Source: Paraburkholderia sp. BL25I1N1 (GTDB lineage: Bacteria > Pseudomonadota > Gammaproteobacteria > Burkholderiales > Burkholderiaceae). Taken from it: 64,000 nt of DNA. A program made the translations under genes and the position numbers. The notes under the pieces were generated by a model that worked only from the letters and a program-made list of their open reading frames with translations, was not told the origin of the DNA and ran no database searches. Within the stretch, counting starts at the first letter, position 1. Each line of letters opens with the position of its first letter. The stretch lies in contig NZ_PVZB01000003.1 in NCBI RefSeq assembly GCF_003002025.1, positions 62,001 through 126,000 on the forward strand, written 5' to 3'. Of the stretch, positions 44,047 through 53,920 are shown one piece after another.

Positions 44047-45153
44047 ATGGAAAAACGAGCACTCATCATCGGCGCAAGCGGCATTGTCGGCGGCAATCTT
44101 GCGGACCAGCTGCTTTCGAACGGCTGGCACGTCGCCGGACTTTCGCGCGGGCGCACGCCGGTGTCGCCGGCGATCGAATCGATTACGGCGGATCTGCAAT
44201 CGGCCGAGTCCGTCAGCGAAGCACTCGCGGGCAAAGCATTCAGTCATGTGTTCCTGACCGCGTGGTCGCGGCAGGCGACTGAGAAAGACAACATTCGCGT
44301 GAACGGCGCGATGGTGCGCCACGTCATGGACGCCGTGGGTCCATCGGGCACGCTCGAACATGCCGCGCTCGTGACAGGACTGAAGCATTACCTCGGCCCG
44401 TTCGAAGCGTATGCGACCGGTGCCGTGCCCATCACACCGTTTCGCGAGGAACAGGGGCGCCAGCCGGTCGATAATTTCTACTACGAGCAGGAAGACCGTC
44501 TATTCGACGCCGCGCAGCGCTACGATTTCAGTTGGAGCGTGCATCGTCCGCACACGATCATCGGCTTCGCGCTCGGCAACGCAATGAACATGGGCGTGAC
44601 GCTCGCCGTCTACGCGACCTTGTGCAAGCAGACCGGTCAGCCGTTCATCTTCCCCGGCTCTGAAGCGCAATGGAACAGCCTCACCGACATGACCGACGCG
44701 CGCCTGCTCGCGCGTCACCTGGAGTGGGCCGCGACCTCCGCGAAAGCGCGCAATGAAGACTTCAACGTGGTCAACGGCGACGTGTTCCGATGGAAATGGA
44801 TGTGGTCGCAAATCGCCGGCTACTTCGGGATCGAAGCCGTACCGTTCGATGGCGAAACACGTCCGCTCGAAGGCCGCATGCAGGACGCCGGCAAGGCATG
44901 GGCCGATATCGCCGCGCGCTTCGATCTGAAGGAGGCCGATATCGGCAAGCTCGCCTCGTGGTGGCACACCGACGCTGACCTCGGCCGGCCGATGGAAGTG
45001 CTCACGGATATGACAAAGAGCCGGCTGGCAGGCTTCCTCGACTACCAGAGCACGTCCGACTCGTTCTTCGCGCTGTTCGAGCGCCTGAAGGCCGAGCGCA
45101 TCATTCCCAGCGATACGCGCACGTGGCTAGCGGCCTCGATTGAACAGAGGTGA
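44047..45153 (+). CDS. PRISE-type SDR (progesterone 5-beta-reductase/iridoid synthase-like)
   Basis: A 368-aa atypical SDR. ALIIGASGIVGGNLADQLLS gives the Rossmann motif, and GLSRG the NADPH loop. The PRISE catalytic Lys lies in ALVTGLKHYLGPFEAY and the Tyr in NFYYEQED, which reduces activated C=C bonds in plant and bacterial relatives. Bacterial members are often found with aromatic catabolism genes, as here directly behind an intradiol dioxygenase. Its last 27 bp overlap the convergent IclR gene. Confidence 0.87.
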   Translation: MEKRALIIGASGIVGGNLADQLLSNGWHVAGLSRGRTPVSPAIESITADLQSAESVSEALAGKAFSHVFLTAWSRQATEKDNIRVNGAMVRHVMDAVGPSGTLEHAALVTGLKHYLGPFEAYATGAVPITPFREEQGRQPVDNFYYEQEDRLFDAAQRYDFSWSVHRPHTIIGFALGNAMNMGVTLAVYATLCKQTGQPFIFPGSEAQWNSLTDMTDARLLARHLEWAATSAKARNEDFNVVNGDVFRWKWMWSQIAGYFGIEAVPFDGETRPLEGRMQDAGKAWADIAARFDLKEADIGKLASWWHTDADLGRPMEVLTDMTKSRLAGFLDYQSTSDSFFALFERLKAERIIPSDTRTWLAASIEQR

Positions 45154-45921
45154 CGCATGGCTCGCGGCGGCGAGTTCCGAGGCCGCCGCAAGCAGTGTCG
45201 AGCCGAGGCTGGCCATGCGTTTTTCGTCGAGCCGCACGAGCGGCCCGGCAATACTGATCACGCCCATCGCGGAATAGCCGCGCCGCTGCACGGGGGCGGC
45301 CATTGCCGTCATGCCGGGGGCGAAGACCTCGTTGATCGTCGCGTAGCCTTTTTCACGCGCGGCGTGCACGAACTTCAGCAGGCCGCTGATCGTGGTCGGC
45401 GCGTTGGGACCGTATTGCTTCGGTTGTCCGAAACCTTGCCGCGAAACGAGTTCGAGCGCGCGTTCGTCGGTCATGGTCATCATCCATGCATGGCCCGTGG
45501 CGCTGCACGAAAGGATCGTGTCCATGCCCATGTCCGGGTCGTAGCGCAAGCCCTTTAATGCGCCTTGCGCTTTCGCGACCCACGTCAGCCGGTCGCCGTC
45601 CACGATTGCCAGCCGCACCAGTTCGCCGGATGTCTCGGCGAGCCGGTCGAGCATCGTCTGCGCGATGTCGACGATGCCGGACGTCGCGAGAAACCCGAGC
45701 CCCAAACCGACGAGCTTGGTAGTGAGCACGTAATCGCCATGCTCGCGCAACTGCCGCACATAACCGCATTGCTTCAGATCGACGAGCAGCCGATGGCATG
45801 CGCTGCGCGGAATATCGAGCTCGTCCGCGATCATGGCGAGCGGCGTGCCCTCCATTTGCGCGGCGAGAAATTCGAGTACCGCGAGGGTGCGTTCCGTGAC
45901 GCCTGGCATGCCGGTCTCCAT
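45127..45921 (-). CDS. IclR-family transcriptional regulator
   Basis: A 264-aa regulator with an N-terminal HTH (TERTLAVLEFLAAQMEGTPL, ELDIPRSACHRLLVDLKQCG) and a GAF-like IclR effector domain (TWVAKAQGALKGLRYDPDMG, LSCSATGHAWMM, GYSAMGVISIAGP). It lies between the dioxygenase/SDR pair (convergent) and the MHS transporter (divergent, 222 bp away), so it probably controls the transporter and dehydroquinase genes and possibly the whole group, as IclR proteins such as PcaR/PobR do for aromatics. The start ATG 45921 is followed by an alternative internal ATG four codons on. Confidence 0.9.
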   Translation of the reverse strand: METGMPGVTERTLAVLEFLAAQMEGTPLAMIADELDIPRSACHRLLVDLKQCGYVRQLREHGDYVLTTKLVGLGLGFLATSGIVDIAQTMLDRLAETSGELVRLAIVDGDRLTWVAKAQGALKGLRYDPDMGMDTILSCSATGHAWMMTMTDERALELVSRQGFGQPKQYGPNAPTTISGLLKFVHAAREKGYATINEVFAPGMTAMAAPVQRRGYSAMGVISIAGPLVRLDEKRMASLGSTLLAAASELAAASHASPLFNRGR

Positions 45922-46143
45922 CTTTTATGAGGTATTCGCGCAGCCAGTCTTGCACATTATGAGATGAAATTCCACCCTGGAACGACATCCCACCTAGGGG
46001 TGCTAACCTTGGTTTCAAGGCGGCGTGAAGCACACAGCGCGCGAGCGCCCCAAGTTCATCGATCAGACAAGAGAGCGGGAAACGGTCAGCAGCGCTCATC
46101 GCTAGCGACCTGCATCCCGTGCGGCGACGGTTAAGGAGACAAC

Positions 46144-47520
46144 ATGATCCAGGACACACAACAAGGCACGCATGCTGCGATGCGCACGCGAGCGGTCACG
46201 GCCGCGGCCGTCGGCACCGCGCTCGAGTGGTTCGACTTCACGCTTTACGGCGCACTGGCCGCCACGGTTTTACCCAAGCTGTTTTTCCCGTCGATGGATT
46301 CGACCTCTGCCCTGCTCGCCTCGCTCGCGACCTTCGGCGTGGGACTTGCGGCGCGGCCGCTCGGCGCAATCATCTGCGGCCATCTGGGGGACAAGCTCGG
46401 GCGACGCAACCTCATGCTAGGCACCGTCACGGTCATGGGCCTCGCCTCGATGCTGATGGGCCTGCTGCCGACCTACGCGAGCATCGGCGTCTGGGCGCCG
46501 GTCTTGCTGGTGCTGTTGCGCATTCTGCAAGGCTTCGCGCTGGGCGGCGAGTCGACCGGCGCGCAATTGATGGCGATCGAACACGCCAGCGCCGACCGGC
46601 GCGGCAAGTACTCCGGGCTGCTCGGTCTGTGTTCGCCGCTCAGTCAGATCATGGCCAACGGCGTGCTGCTTCTGCTGTCATCGACGATGTCGGCGCAGGC
46701 ATTCGACTCGTACGGCTGGCGCATTCCTTTCATACTGAGCTTCATCCTGGTGGTGGTCGGCGTGTATATCCGCTTGCGAGTCAGCGAGACGCCCGCCTTC
46801 GTCGCGCTGCGTAAAACGGAAGTCGCACGCGTGGGCAGCCCGCTGCGCGATGCATTGCGCCTGCACTGGAGAACCGTGCTGCGCTGGATGCTGTTCTTCT
46901 GCGGACCCGCGGCGATCTTCTACCTGATCGTGGTGTTCTCGCTCAGCTACATCACGAAGACGCTCGCCATCCCTAAACAAACCGGCTTTCTGCTGCTGAT
47001 GGGCGCAAATGTCTGCGCGATCGTCGGGGCGCTTGCCGGCGGCATGCTGAGCGACAAGATCGGCCGCAAGAAGGCGCTTGCGATCGGTTCAATCGCAACC
47101 TTGCTGATGCTCTTCGTGTACTTCCAGATTCTCGATACCAAAAGCTTTGTGCCGATGCTCGCGGCAATGGGCTTCTTCCTCGGCTTCACGCAGTTTCAAA
47201 GCGGCATTCAGCCGGTCGCGTTCGCCGAAGCGTTTCCGACCAATGTGCGCTACTCCGGCTCCGCGCTCGCCTATACCGGCGCGAATCTGGTGGCGGGCGG
47301 TCCGATGCCGGTGCTGGCGGTATGGCTCTTCTCCGTGTGCAACGGCTCGCCGTGGGGCGTCGTTGCCGTGTGCGTGGTCTTCAACGTGATTTCGCTCGTG
47401 ATGATCCTGACGGCGCGCGAAACCCTAGGCATCGACATGAACCGCACCGACTCGACGGCGGCCGTCACGGGCGAAGCGGACTTCGCGACGGCGAGTGTGA
47501 GCAACAGCCACCGCACGTAA
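46144..47520 (+). CDS. MFS transporter of the metabolite:H+ symporter (MHS) family
   Basis: A 458-aa, 12-helix proton symporter for organic acids. The family signature ALEWFDFTLYGALAATVLPK begins the first helix, followed by GVGLAARPLGAIICGHLGDK and GRRNLMLGT between helices 2 and 3, and LRILQGFALGGESTGAQLM in helix 4. Related proteins carry shikimate, alpha-ketoglutarate, citrate or aromatic acids. With a dehydroquinase 61 bp downstream and an IclR regulator facing it, shikimate or quinate is the most likely cargo (inference). Starts at ATG 46144 after AAGGAGACAAC. Confidence 0.93.
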   Translation: MIQDTQQGTHAAMRTRAVTAAAVGTALEWFDFTLYGALAATVLPKLFFPSMDSTSALLASLATFGVGLAARPLGAIICGHLGDKLGRRNLMLGTVTVMGLASMLMGLLPTYASIGVWAPVLLVLLRILQGFALGGESTGAQLMAIEHASADRRGKYSGLLGLCSPLSQIMANGVLLLLSSTMSAQAFDSYGWRIPFILSFILVVVGVYIRLRVSETPAFVALRKTEVARVGSPLRDALRLHWRTVLRWMLFFCGPAAIFYLIVVFSLSYITKTLAIPKQTGFLLLMGANVCAIVGALAGGMLSDKIGRKKALAIGSIATLLMLFVYFQILDTKSFVPMLAAMGFFLGFTQFQSGIQPVAFAEAFPTNVRYSGSALAYTGANLVAGGPMPVLAVWLFSVCNGSPWGVVAVCVVFNVISLVMILTARETLGIDMNRTDSTAAVTGEADFATASVSNSHRT

Positions 47521-47581
47521 TACGCGCGGCGCTGCGGCGTCACGCTGAATCACCGAAAATTTGCAAACAGGCGATCGAACA

Positions 47582-48037
47582 ATGACTGAACTCGTATATG
47601 TACTGAATGGCTCGAACCTCAACATGCTCGGCAAGCGTGAGCCGCATCTGTATGGGACGACTACTCTGGCGCAAATCCAGCAGCAGGTCGAGGCGCTCGC
47701 AGTCCGGCTGGAGCTTCAATGCGAGTTCCGCCAGACCAACAGCGAGGCCACCATGGTCGACTGGCTGCAGGAAGCGTTCGAGCGCGATGCCGCGGTGATC
47801 ATCAACCCGGCGGGCTTTTCGTTCGCGTCGGTGCCGGTCTTCGACGCGGTCAAGCTGATCGAGCGACCGTTGATCGAACTGCACATCACCAACATCCACA
47901 AGCGCGATGAAACGTATCGCCATTCGCTGATTTCGCGCGCGGCCACCGGCGTGATTTGCGGACTCGGCGCGAACGGCTATCTCGTCGCGCTGCAAGCAAT
48001 GGCGATGGCGCTCGGCAAAAGTCCGAGTTTCGCCTGA
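47582..48037 (+). CDS. Type II 3-dehydroquinate dehydratase, divergent catabolic-type paralogue
   Basis: A 151-aa small dodecameric-type dehydroquinase converting 3-dehydroquinate to 3-dehydroshikimate. NGSNLNMLGKREPHLYG carries the catalytic Arg and Tyr, ELHITNIHKRDETYRHSLIS the His and following loop, and GVICGLGANGYLVAL the C-terminal motif. The usual NPGAYTHTS segment reads NPAGFSFASVP, so the active-site loop has diverged. In the context of an MHS transporter and ring-cleavage gene, it probably serves quinate or dehydroquinate catabolism, not chorismate synthesis. A strong terminator follows. Confidence 0.87.
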   Translation: MTELVYVLNGSNLNMLGKREPHLYGTTTLAQIQQQVEALAVRLELQCEFRQTNSEATMVDWLQEAFERDAAVIINPAGFSFASVPVFDAVKLIERPLIELHITNIHKRDETYRHSLISRAATGVICGLGANGYLVALQAMAMALGKSPSFA

Positions 48038-48117
48038 CGCCGAGACTGCTTCGTGCGTGGGGCCGCCGCCCGGCCCGCACGCGACTCAAGCGCCTCTTGC
48101 TGCCTCATCCACTCACC

Positions 48118-48146
48118 ATGCCGTGCCACCCGCGCACGGCATTTTT
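48118..48146 (+). terminator. Intrinsic terminator after the dehydroquinase gene
   Basis: ATGCCGTGC / GCACGGCAT form a 9-bp stem with a 7-nt loop, followed by TTTTTC. It lies 80 bp after the dehydroquinase stop and separates that operon from the DHA2 exporter gene. Confidence 0.85.
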
Positions 48147-48191
48147 CTGTCCTGACGTCCCAGCGAATAGTTTTGATTAAGGGGAAACCCG

Positions 48192-48197
48192 TATAAT
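48192..48197 (+). promoter_or_regulatory. Consensus -10 box in front of the DHA2 exporter
   Basis: A perfect TATAAT lies only 3 bp before the TTG at which the exporter frame opens; TTGATT occurs at 48173-48178 but with a short 13-bp spacer. If this is the promoter, transcription begins at or after the TTG, so the translated start is likely further downstream (for example GTG 48297) or the mRNA is leaderless. Confidence 0.4.
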
Positions 48198-48200
48198 CCG

Positions 48201-49853
48201 TTGCAAGAGGTCAGACAACTAGAGGACACCGTCGTCAAGACCCTGACCCGCGCCGGCCGCGCAGCGTCCGCCTTGAAACGCCTTGCCCTCAGATCCGTGA
48301 ATCCGACCGCCACTGCCCTGCCGTTCCGCAACGCCCTGTTCGCCATGCTCGGCATCGGCCTCGTCAACATGCTGGTCGCACTCGATCAGACGGTCGTCAG
48401 CACCGCGCTGCCTTCAATCGTCGCCGAGCTGCATGGCTTCGAGTACTACGCTTGGATCGCCAGCGCGTATCTGCTGGCGTCGGTGGTCACCGTGCCGGTA
48501 TTCGGGCGGCTCGGCGACTACTTCGGCCGCAAGCGTTTCGTGATCGCCGCGGTGATCACGTTCACGGTGGCGTCGGTGCTCTGCGGCGTCGCGAACGACA
48601 TGCTGTTTCTCGTGATCGCGCGCGGCTTGCAAGGCGTCGGCGGCGGGATGATGGTCGGCACCGCGTTCGCCTCGATTCCTGATCTGTTTCCCGATCCGCG
48701 CGCGCGCGTGCGCTGGCAAGTGGTGATGGCCGCCGCGTACGGCATCGGCACGGCGGCGGGACCGTCGCTCGGCGGCTGGATGAGCGAACACTGGGGCTGG
48801 CGCTCGACCTTTCTGATCAATCTGCCGGTGGGCGCGGCGGCGCTGTATTTCATCTGGGCACATCTGCCGGCCTTCCGGCGTCCGCATGAAGGCGAAGTCA
48901 AAATCGACTGGCTCGGTGCGGCGCTGGTCGCGGCGGTGCTCGGCGGCCTGCAGGCTTTTATCGAAGCCGTGCCGAAGAACGGCCTGACCGCCGGCAATCT
49001 CACGCTTGTCGCTTGCGTGATCGTGGGCGCAATCGCGCTACTGATCTGCGAAAAGCGCGCCACCCACCCGATCATTCCGCTCGACCTGTTCAACGACCCG
49101 CAACTCGTCACGCTGTTTACGCTCGGCATGCTGTCCGGCTTCGTGATGTTCTCGCTGATTTTCTTCGCGCCGCTGCTGCTGCAAGGCGGCTTCGGATTGT
49201 CGCCGCAACAGGCCGGACTGCTGGCGACGCCCATCGCCGCCTGTATCGCGCTCGGCAGTCTGCTGAATACGCGCATCGTGATTCACATGAAGAAGCCAAC
49301 GCAAATTTTGTCGATCGGTTTTGCGCTGCTGCTGTTCGCCGCCATCGCGCTGGCGTTTGCGAATCCGGACACACCGCACGTCTGGATCGAATTGCCGATG
49401 GCCGCGGTCGGCATCGGCCTCGGCTTCATCCTCAACAATCTGAATGTGTTCGGCCAGGAAATTGCCGGGCGCGAGCGCTTCGGCATCACGACCGCGCTGC
49501 TGCAATCCACGCGCATGGTGGGTGGGATGCTCGGCACGAGCATTGTCGCGACGGTGGTGCGGCATCATTACCGCGACGTGGTCACGCGCACGATGAGCGT
49601 GATCGGCGAGCCCGCCGCGTCGCAATGGCGGCCTCGCTTCGTCGACCTGCGCATTCTCATCGACGAAGCGTCGCGTCTGAAGTTGATCGCGGATATGAAG
49701 CCATCAGGGCTCAATACGCTCGCGTTGATCGACACGGCGCGCGATGCGCTGGTGCAGTCGATTCACATCGGCGTGTGGCTGACGGCGGTCGCCGCGCTGG
49801 CGGCCGCGTTGCTGGTGCAGCGGATATCTCACGTGGTGTTTCGCAAGAGTTGA
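48201..49853 (+). CDS. DHA2-family MFS drug exporter (EmrB/QacA type)
   Basis: A 14-helix proton-driven multidrug exporter of up to 550 aa. LVNMLVALDQTVVSTALPSI is the DHA2 motif in helix 1, followed by GRLGDYFGRKRFVIAAVITF (motif A) and RGLQGVGGGMMVGTAFASIP (helix 4, motif B/C area). The start is uncertain: the frame opens at TTG 48201, but residues before about 48297 are not membrane-like and a consensus -10 box ends three bases before it, so GTG 48297 (VNPTATALPFRNALFAML) is an alternative. No EmrA-type adaptor or TetR/MarR regulator is adjacent. Confidence 0.9.
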   Translation: MQEVRQLEDTVVKTLTRAGRAASALKRLALRSVNPTATALPFRNALFAMLGIGLVNMLVALDQTVVSTALPSIVAELHGFEYYAWIASAYLLASVVTVPVFGRLGDYFGRKRFVIAAVITFTVASVLCGVANDMLFLVIARGLQGVGGGMMVGTAFASIPDLFPDPRARVRWQVVMAAAYGIGTAAGPSLGGWMSEHWGWRSTFLINLPVGAAALYFIWAHLPAFRRPHEGEVKIDWLGAALVAAVLGGLQAFIEAVPKNGLTAGNLTLVACVIVGAIALLICEKRATHPIIPLDLFNDPQLVTLFTLGMLSGFVMFSLIFFAPLLLQGGFGLSPQQAGLLATPIAACIALGSLLNTRIVIHMKKPTQILSIGFALLLFAAIALAFANPDTPHVWIELPMAAVGIGLGFILNNLNVFGQEIAGRERFGITTALLQSTRMVGGMLGTSIVATVVRHHYRDVVTRTMSVIGEPAASQWRPRFVDLRILIDEASRLKLIADMKPSGLNTLALIDTARDALVQSIHIGVWLTAVAALAAALLVQRISHVVFRKS

Positions 49854-49998
49854 AGGCGGCGACGGGTCTCGGCGCAGACCGCGTGAGGACCCTATCGGTC
49901 GCCGTAGTTGCGTGGGAATCTCAGCGGTCGGTTCGAACCGTTGAGACAAACGCCGCGCGAACATCGCGGCGTTGGATTGGCGCAAATCCAGCGTCTGC

Positions 49999-50916
49999 TT
50001 ACTGCGCGCCGAGCTTTTTGATCAGCGCATCGAGTTGCGCGATTTCTTCTTCCGTCAAATCGGTCAGCGGTGCGCGTACCGGGCCGGCGTCGTGGCCTAC
50101 CAGTTTCGCGCCCGCCTTCACAATGCTCACCGCGTAACCCGCGCGACGATTCCGGATTGCCAGATACGGCAAAAAGAACTCATCGAGCAGCCTGCCTTGC
50201 GTTGCATGATCATTGGCAGCGACCGCGCGGTAAAACTCCATCGCCGTCTTCGGAATGAAGTTGAACACCGCCGATGAATACACCGGCACACCCAGCGCCT
50301 TATACGCCGCCGCATAAACTTCCGCGGTCGGCAGGCCGCCGAGATACGAGAAACGGTCGCCCAGGCGCCGGCGAATCGTTACCATCGCTTCGATTTCACC
50401 CACGCCATCCTTGAAGCCGATCAGGTTCGGACAGCGGTCCGCGAGACGTTCGAGCATGTCCGCGTTCAGCTTCGAATTCGCCCGGTTGTAGACGATCACG
50501 CCGATGTTCGGCACGGCCTTGCACACCTGCTCGACGTGCGCCGCGATGCCTTCCTGCGAGGCCTCGGTCAGATAATGCGGCATCAGCAACACGCCGCTTG
50601 CGCCAAGACGTTCGGCTTCCTGAGCGTAGTCGATCGCGACGCGCGTCGGGCCGCCCGCGCCCGCGAGAATCGGCACCTTGCCCCGGCAGGTGTCGGTCGC
50701 CGTGCGGATGACGTTGGTGTAGTCGGTTTTCGTCAGCGAAAAGAATTCGCCCGTGCCGCCCGCGGCGAACAACGCAGTCGCGCCGTAGGGCGCGAGCCAT
50801 TCGAGGCGCGCAGCATAGGTGTCGGCGCGAAACTCGCCGTGGGCGTCGAAGTCGGTCACGGGAAAGGACAGCAGCCCTTCGGAAACGATGGTTTTGAGTT
50901 CTTGAGGTGAAGTCAT
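49999..50916 (-). CDS. kdgD: 5-dehydro-4-deoxyglucarate dehydratase
   Basis: A 305-aa DapA-superfamily enzyme that dehydrates and decarboxylates 5-keto-4-deoxyglucarate to 2,5-dioxovalerate (alpha-ketoglutarate semialdehyde). [16 protein letters not shown] at the N terminus is specific for this subfamily; the Schiff-base Lys is in [10 protein letters not shown] and the proton-relay Tyr in [12 protein letters not shown]. Start ATG 50916 follows the spacer after gudD. The enzyme follows glucarate dehydratase in the same operon, completing conversion of glucarate; the semialdehyde dehydrogenase needed next is not in the window. Confidence 0.93.
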   Translation of the reverse strand: MTSPQELKTIVSEGLLSFPVTDFDAHGEFRADTYAARLEWLAPYGATALFAAGGTGEFFSLTKTDYTNVIRTATDTCRGKVPILAGAGGPTRVAIDYAQEAERLGASGVLLMPHYLTEASQEGIAAHVEQVCKAVPNIGVIVYNRANSKLNADMLERLADRCPNLIGFKDGVGEIEAMVTIRRRLGDRFSYLGGLPTAEVYAAAYKALGVPVYSSAVFNFIPKTAMEFYRAVAANDHATQGRLLDEFFLPYLAIRNRRAGYAVSIVKAGAKLVGHDAGPVRAPLTDLTEEEIAQLDALIKKLGAQ

Positions 50917-51003
50917 GGCGTGTATGGCGTGTATGGCGTTCAAGGCGTCAGGCGTGGTGGGCGCGCGCGGTGATTCGCGCCACCACACGGATCATCGATT
51001 GGA

Positions 51004-52353
51004 TTAGCGCACCAGGCACGGACGCTTGTTATCGAACTTCCAGTTCGGAATCAGGTATTGCATGGCCACGCCGTCGTCGCGCGCGCCCAGGCCGTGCTGC
51101 TGATAAAGCGCGTGCGCCTTTTCGATCTCGTCCATGTCGAGTTCGATACCGAGCCCCGCGGCCTGCGGCACCTTGACCTTGCCGCCGACAATCCGCAGCG
51201 GCTCTCGCGTCAGACGCTGGCCGTCCTGCCAGATCCAGTGCGTGTCGATCGCGGTGATCTTGCCGGGCGCGGCGGCCGCCACGTGCGTGAACATCGCGAG
51301 CGAAATGTCGAAGTGATTGTTCGAGTGCGAGCCCCACGTGAGGCCCCAGTCGTTGCACATCTGCGCGACGCGCACCGAGCCCTGCATGGTCCAGAAATGC
51401 GGATCGGCCAGCGGAATATCCACGGAGTGCAACTGGATCGCGTGACCCATCTGGCGCCAGTCGGTCGCGATCATGTTGGTCGCCGTCGGCAGGCCGGTCG
51501 CGCGGCGGAATTCGGCCATCACTTCGCGGCCTGAATAACCGTTTTCCGCGCCGCACGGATCTTCCGCGTAGGCGAGCACGTCGTGCTGATCGCGGCACAG
51601 GCGCACCGCTTCGGCGAGCGACCAGGCGCCGTTCGGGTCCAGCGTGACGCGGGCTTTCGGGAAACGTTCGGCGAGCGCGGTGACGGCTTCGATCTCGGCG
51701 TCACCCGACAGCACGCCGCCTTTGAGCTTGAAGTCGTTGAAGCCGTAGCGCGCTTGCGCGGCTTCGGCCAGACGCACCACCGCCTCGGGCGTCATGGCTT
51801 CTTCGGTACGCACGCGCTCCCAGTCGTCGCGGCCTTCGGCGCCGCTCGCATATTCCAGATCGGTTTTCTTGCGGTCGCCGATATAGAACAGATAGCCGAG
51901 CATTTCCACTTCGTCGCGTTGCTGGCCTTCGCCGAGTAATGCGGCAACGGGCACGCCGAGATGCTGACCGAGCAGATCGAGTAGCGCGGCTTCGAGCGCG
52001 GTCACCGCGTGAATGGTGGTGCGCAGATCGAAGGTCTGCAAACCGCGGCCGCCGGCGTCGCGATCGGCGAATTGCGTGCGCGCCTTGTTCAGGACCGCTT
52101 GCAGATTGCCGATCGACTGACCGACGACGAGCGGACGCGCGTCGTCGATAGTCTTGCGGATACTCTCGCCGCCCGGCACTTCGCCGACACCGGTGTGCCC
52201 CGCGCTGTCGCGCAGAATGACGATATTGCGCGTGAAGAACGGGCCGTGCGCGCCGCTCAGATTGAGCAACATGCTGTCGCGCCCGGCAACGGGCACGACA
52301 CGCAGTTCAGTGACGACCGGAGTAGCGTTCGATTCGGAAGGTTTCGTGGACAT
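51004..52353 (-). CDS. gudD: D-glucarate dehydratase
   Basis: A 449-aa enolase-superfamily enzyme that dehydrates D-glucarate (and L-idarate) to 5-keto-4-deoxyglucarate. The catalytic Lys pair is in FNDFKLKGG, metal ligands are in LDPNGAWSL (Asp) and YAEDPCG (Glu), then [11 protein letters not shown] (Asn/Asp), and the general base His in [12 protein letters not shown]. The length and motifs match GudD closely. It lies between the transporter gene and kdgD. Confidence 0.95.
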   Translation of the reverse strand: MSTKPSESNATPVVTELRVVPVAGRDSMLLNLSGAHGPFFTRNIVILRDSAGHTGVGEVPGGESIRKTIDDARPLVVGQSIGNLQAVLNKARTQFADRDAGGRGLQTFDLRTTIHAVTALEAALLDLLGQHLGVPVAALLGEGQQRDEVEMLGYLFYIGDRKKTDLEYASGAEGRDDWERVRTEEAMTPEAVVRLAEAAQARYGFNDFKLKGGVLSGDAEIEAVTALAERFPKARVTLDPNGAWSLAEAVRLCRDQHDVLAYAEDPCGAENGYSGREVMAEFRRATGLPTATNMIATDWRQMGHAIQLHSVDIPLADPHFWTMQGSVRVAQMCNDWGLTWGSHSNNHFDISLAMFTHVAAAAPGKITAIDTHWIWQDGQRLTREPLRIVGGKVKVPQAAGLGIELDMDEIEKAHALYQQHGLGARDDGVAMQYLIPNWKFDNKRPCLVR

Positions 52354-52485
52354 GAGGTTGGACCCGATGAGTTAGTGAGCCGGGCGGCGAAAATCGAGGC
52401 GCTTTGCGAGCGCGCTCGATAGCGGCACCGGACGGAAACTGGCAATGACGTGACGCATACTGGGCGGCTCTGTCAATCAGTGTAG

Positions 52486-53817
52486 TCAGTGAGTTTTATG
52501 CTGGAGCGATTCCGGCAGCGCGTCGTGATTCACGCGCCGGTTGCGCGCGAGGAAACCGGCCGCCGCCGCGATCAACGAAGCCACCGCGAGGCCGTACAGG
52601 CCGCCGGTAATTGAACCGGTGTGCTGCTGCAGATAACCGAATGCCGCTGGCGCGAAGAACCCGCCGAGATTGCCCACCGAGTTGATCAGCGCGATCACCG
52701 CCGCGGCCACGCGGGCGTCGAGATAACCCTGCGGGATCGGCCAGAACAGCGAAGCCGCCGCCTTGAAGCCGATCGCCGAGAAACAGATCGCCACAAAGGA
52801 CAGCACCGGATCACCGGAAGTCGAAGCGAACAGCCCACACGCTGCGATGACGAGCGCCACGGCGAGCCACGCTTGCTGGAAGCGCCATTTCGCCGACAAC
52901 AACGCGAAACAGTACATCGCGAACATGGCGATAAGCCACGGAATCGCGTTGAGCATGCCGACTTCGAAGTCGGACAGGCCGCCTATTTTGCGGATGATCG
53001 TGGGCAGCCAGAAGGTGGCCGCGTAGATGGTCAATTGAATCGCGAAATACAGGAAGCAGAACAGCAGAATCTGCGGATCCTTGAGCAGCTTCAAGGCCGG
53101 CAGATGCGCGCCGCCATGCGCCTCGCGTTCGGCCTGCTCCGCCGCGATCGAGGTTTGCAACACATGCTGCTCTTCAGCCGTGAGCCACGAGGCATCGCGA
53201 ATACGCGACTTCAGCAGCGTCCAGCTCACCGCGCACAACACGATCGAAAAACCGCCTTCGACGAGAAACATCCATTGCCAGCCGTGCAAACCGAAGCCGC
53301 GAATGGACAGCAGACTGCCGGTGATCGGACCGGACAACACCGAGGCAAGCGCGGAGCCGCCGAGAAAAACCGCCACCGCCTTGCCGCGTTCCTTCTGCGG
53401 CAGCCATTGCGTGAAGTAAAAGACCACGCCGGGAAAGAAGCCGGCTTCGGCAACGCCGAGCAGAAAGCGCAACACATAGAACGAGGTGTCGTTCCAGACG
53501 AACGCCATCGCCGCCGCGACCAGCCCCCACGTGCCCATGATGCGGGTGAGCCACGCGCGCGCGCCGTACTTCTGCATCAACACGTTCGACGGCACCTCGA
53601 ACAGCGCATAGCCGATAAAGAACAAACCGCTGCCGAGGCCGTAAGCCGCAGCACCGATACCGAGATCGGTCTGCATGTGCGAATTGACGAAGCCGATGTT
53701 CACGCGGTCGATGTAGTTCGCGATGAACATGATCAGAAACAGCGGCAGCACGTGCCGCTTGACCTTGGAGACCGCTGATTCGAGCGGATCGGCAGCGGTG
53801 GTGAGAGCAGACGTCAA
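52486..53817 (-). CDS. gudP: D-glucarate/galactarate MFS transporter
   Basis: A 443-aa anion:cation symporter (ACS family) with 12 helices. FIANYIDRVNIGFVNSHMQT in helix 1 and GVAEAGFFPGVVFYFTQWLP, then RGKAVAVFLGGSALASVLSG, are typical. The start is TTG 53817, chosen because GGAGACAATC precedes it and the product then begins MTSALTTAADPL; no ATG fits. It is the first gene of the glucarate operon and divergent from the FadR-type regulator. The symbol is given by context and family; galactarate transport cannot be excluded. Confidence 0.88.
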   Translation of the reverse strand: MTSALTTAADPLESAVSKVKRHVLPLFLIMFIANYIDRVNIGFVNSHMQTDLGIGAAAYGLGSGLFFIGYALFEVPSNVLMQKYGARAWLTRIMGTWGLVAAAMAFVWNDTSFYVLRFLLGVAEAGFFPGVVFYFTQWLPQKERGKAVAVFLGGSALASVLSGPITGSLLSIRGFGLHGWQWMFLVEGGFSIVLCAVSWTLLKSRIRDASWLTAEEQHVLQTSIAAEQAEREAHGGAHLPALKLLKDPQILLFCFLYFAIQLTIYAATFWLPTIIRKIGGLSDFEVGMLNAIPWLIAMFAMYCFALLSAKWRFQQAWLAVALVIAACGLFASTSGDPVLSFVAICFSAIGFKAAASLFWPIPQGYLDARVAAAVIALINSVGNLGGFFAPAAFGYLQQHTGSITGGLYGLAVASLIAAAAGFLARNRRVNHDALPESLQHKTH

Positions 53818-53909
53818 GATTGTCTCCAGTTTCGGCCGCTCCGGCGGCCTGATCGAGCGCAACACGGCGCGTTCAGGAGCGCTGATTCGCGCTCCAAACG
53901 CGTGATACG

Positions 53910-53920
53910 TTGTCTGACGA
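53910..53920. promoter_or_regulatory. Candidate FadR-family operator in the gudP-regulator intergenic region
   Basis: TTGTCTGACGA matches the FadR-subfamily consensus TNGTNNNACNA exactly, within the longer inverted repeat TGTC-TGAC-GACA (53911-53922). It lies 93 bp before gudP, between the divergent glucarate operon and the FadR-type gene, where such a regulator should bind. Confidence 0.5.
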
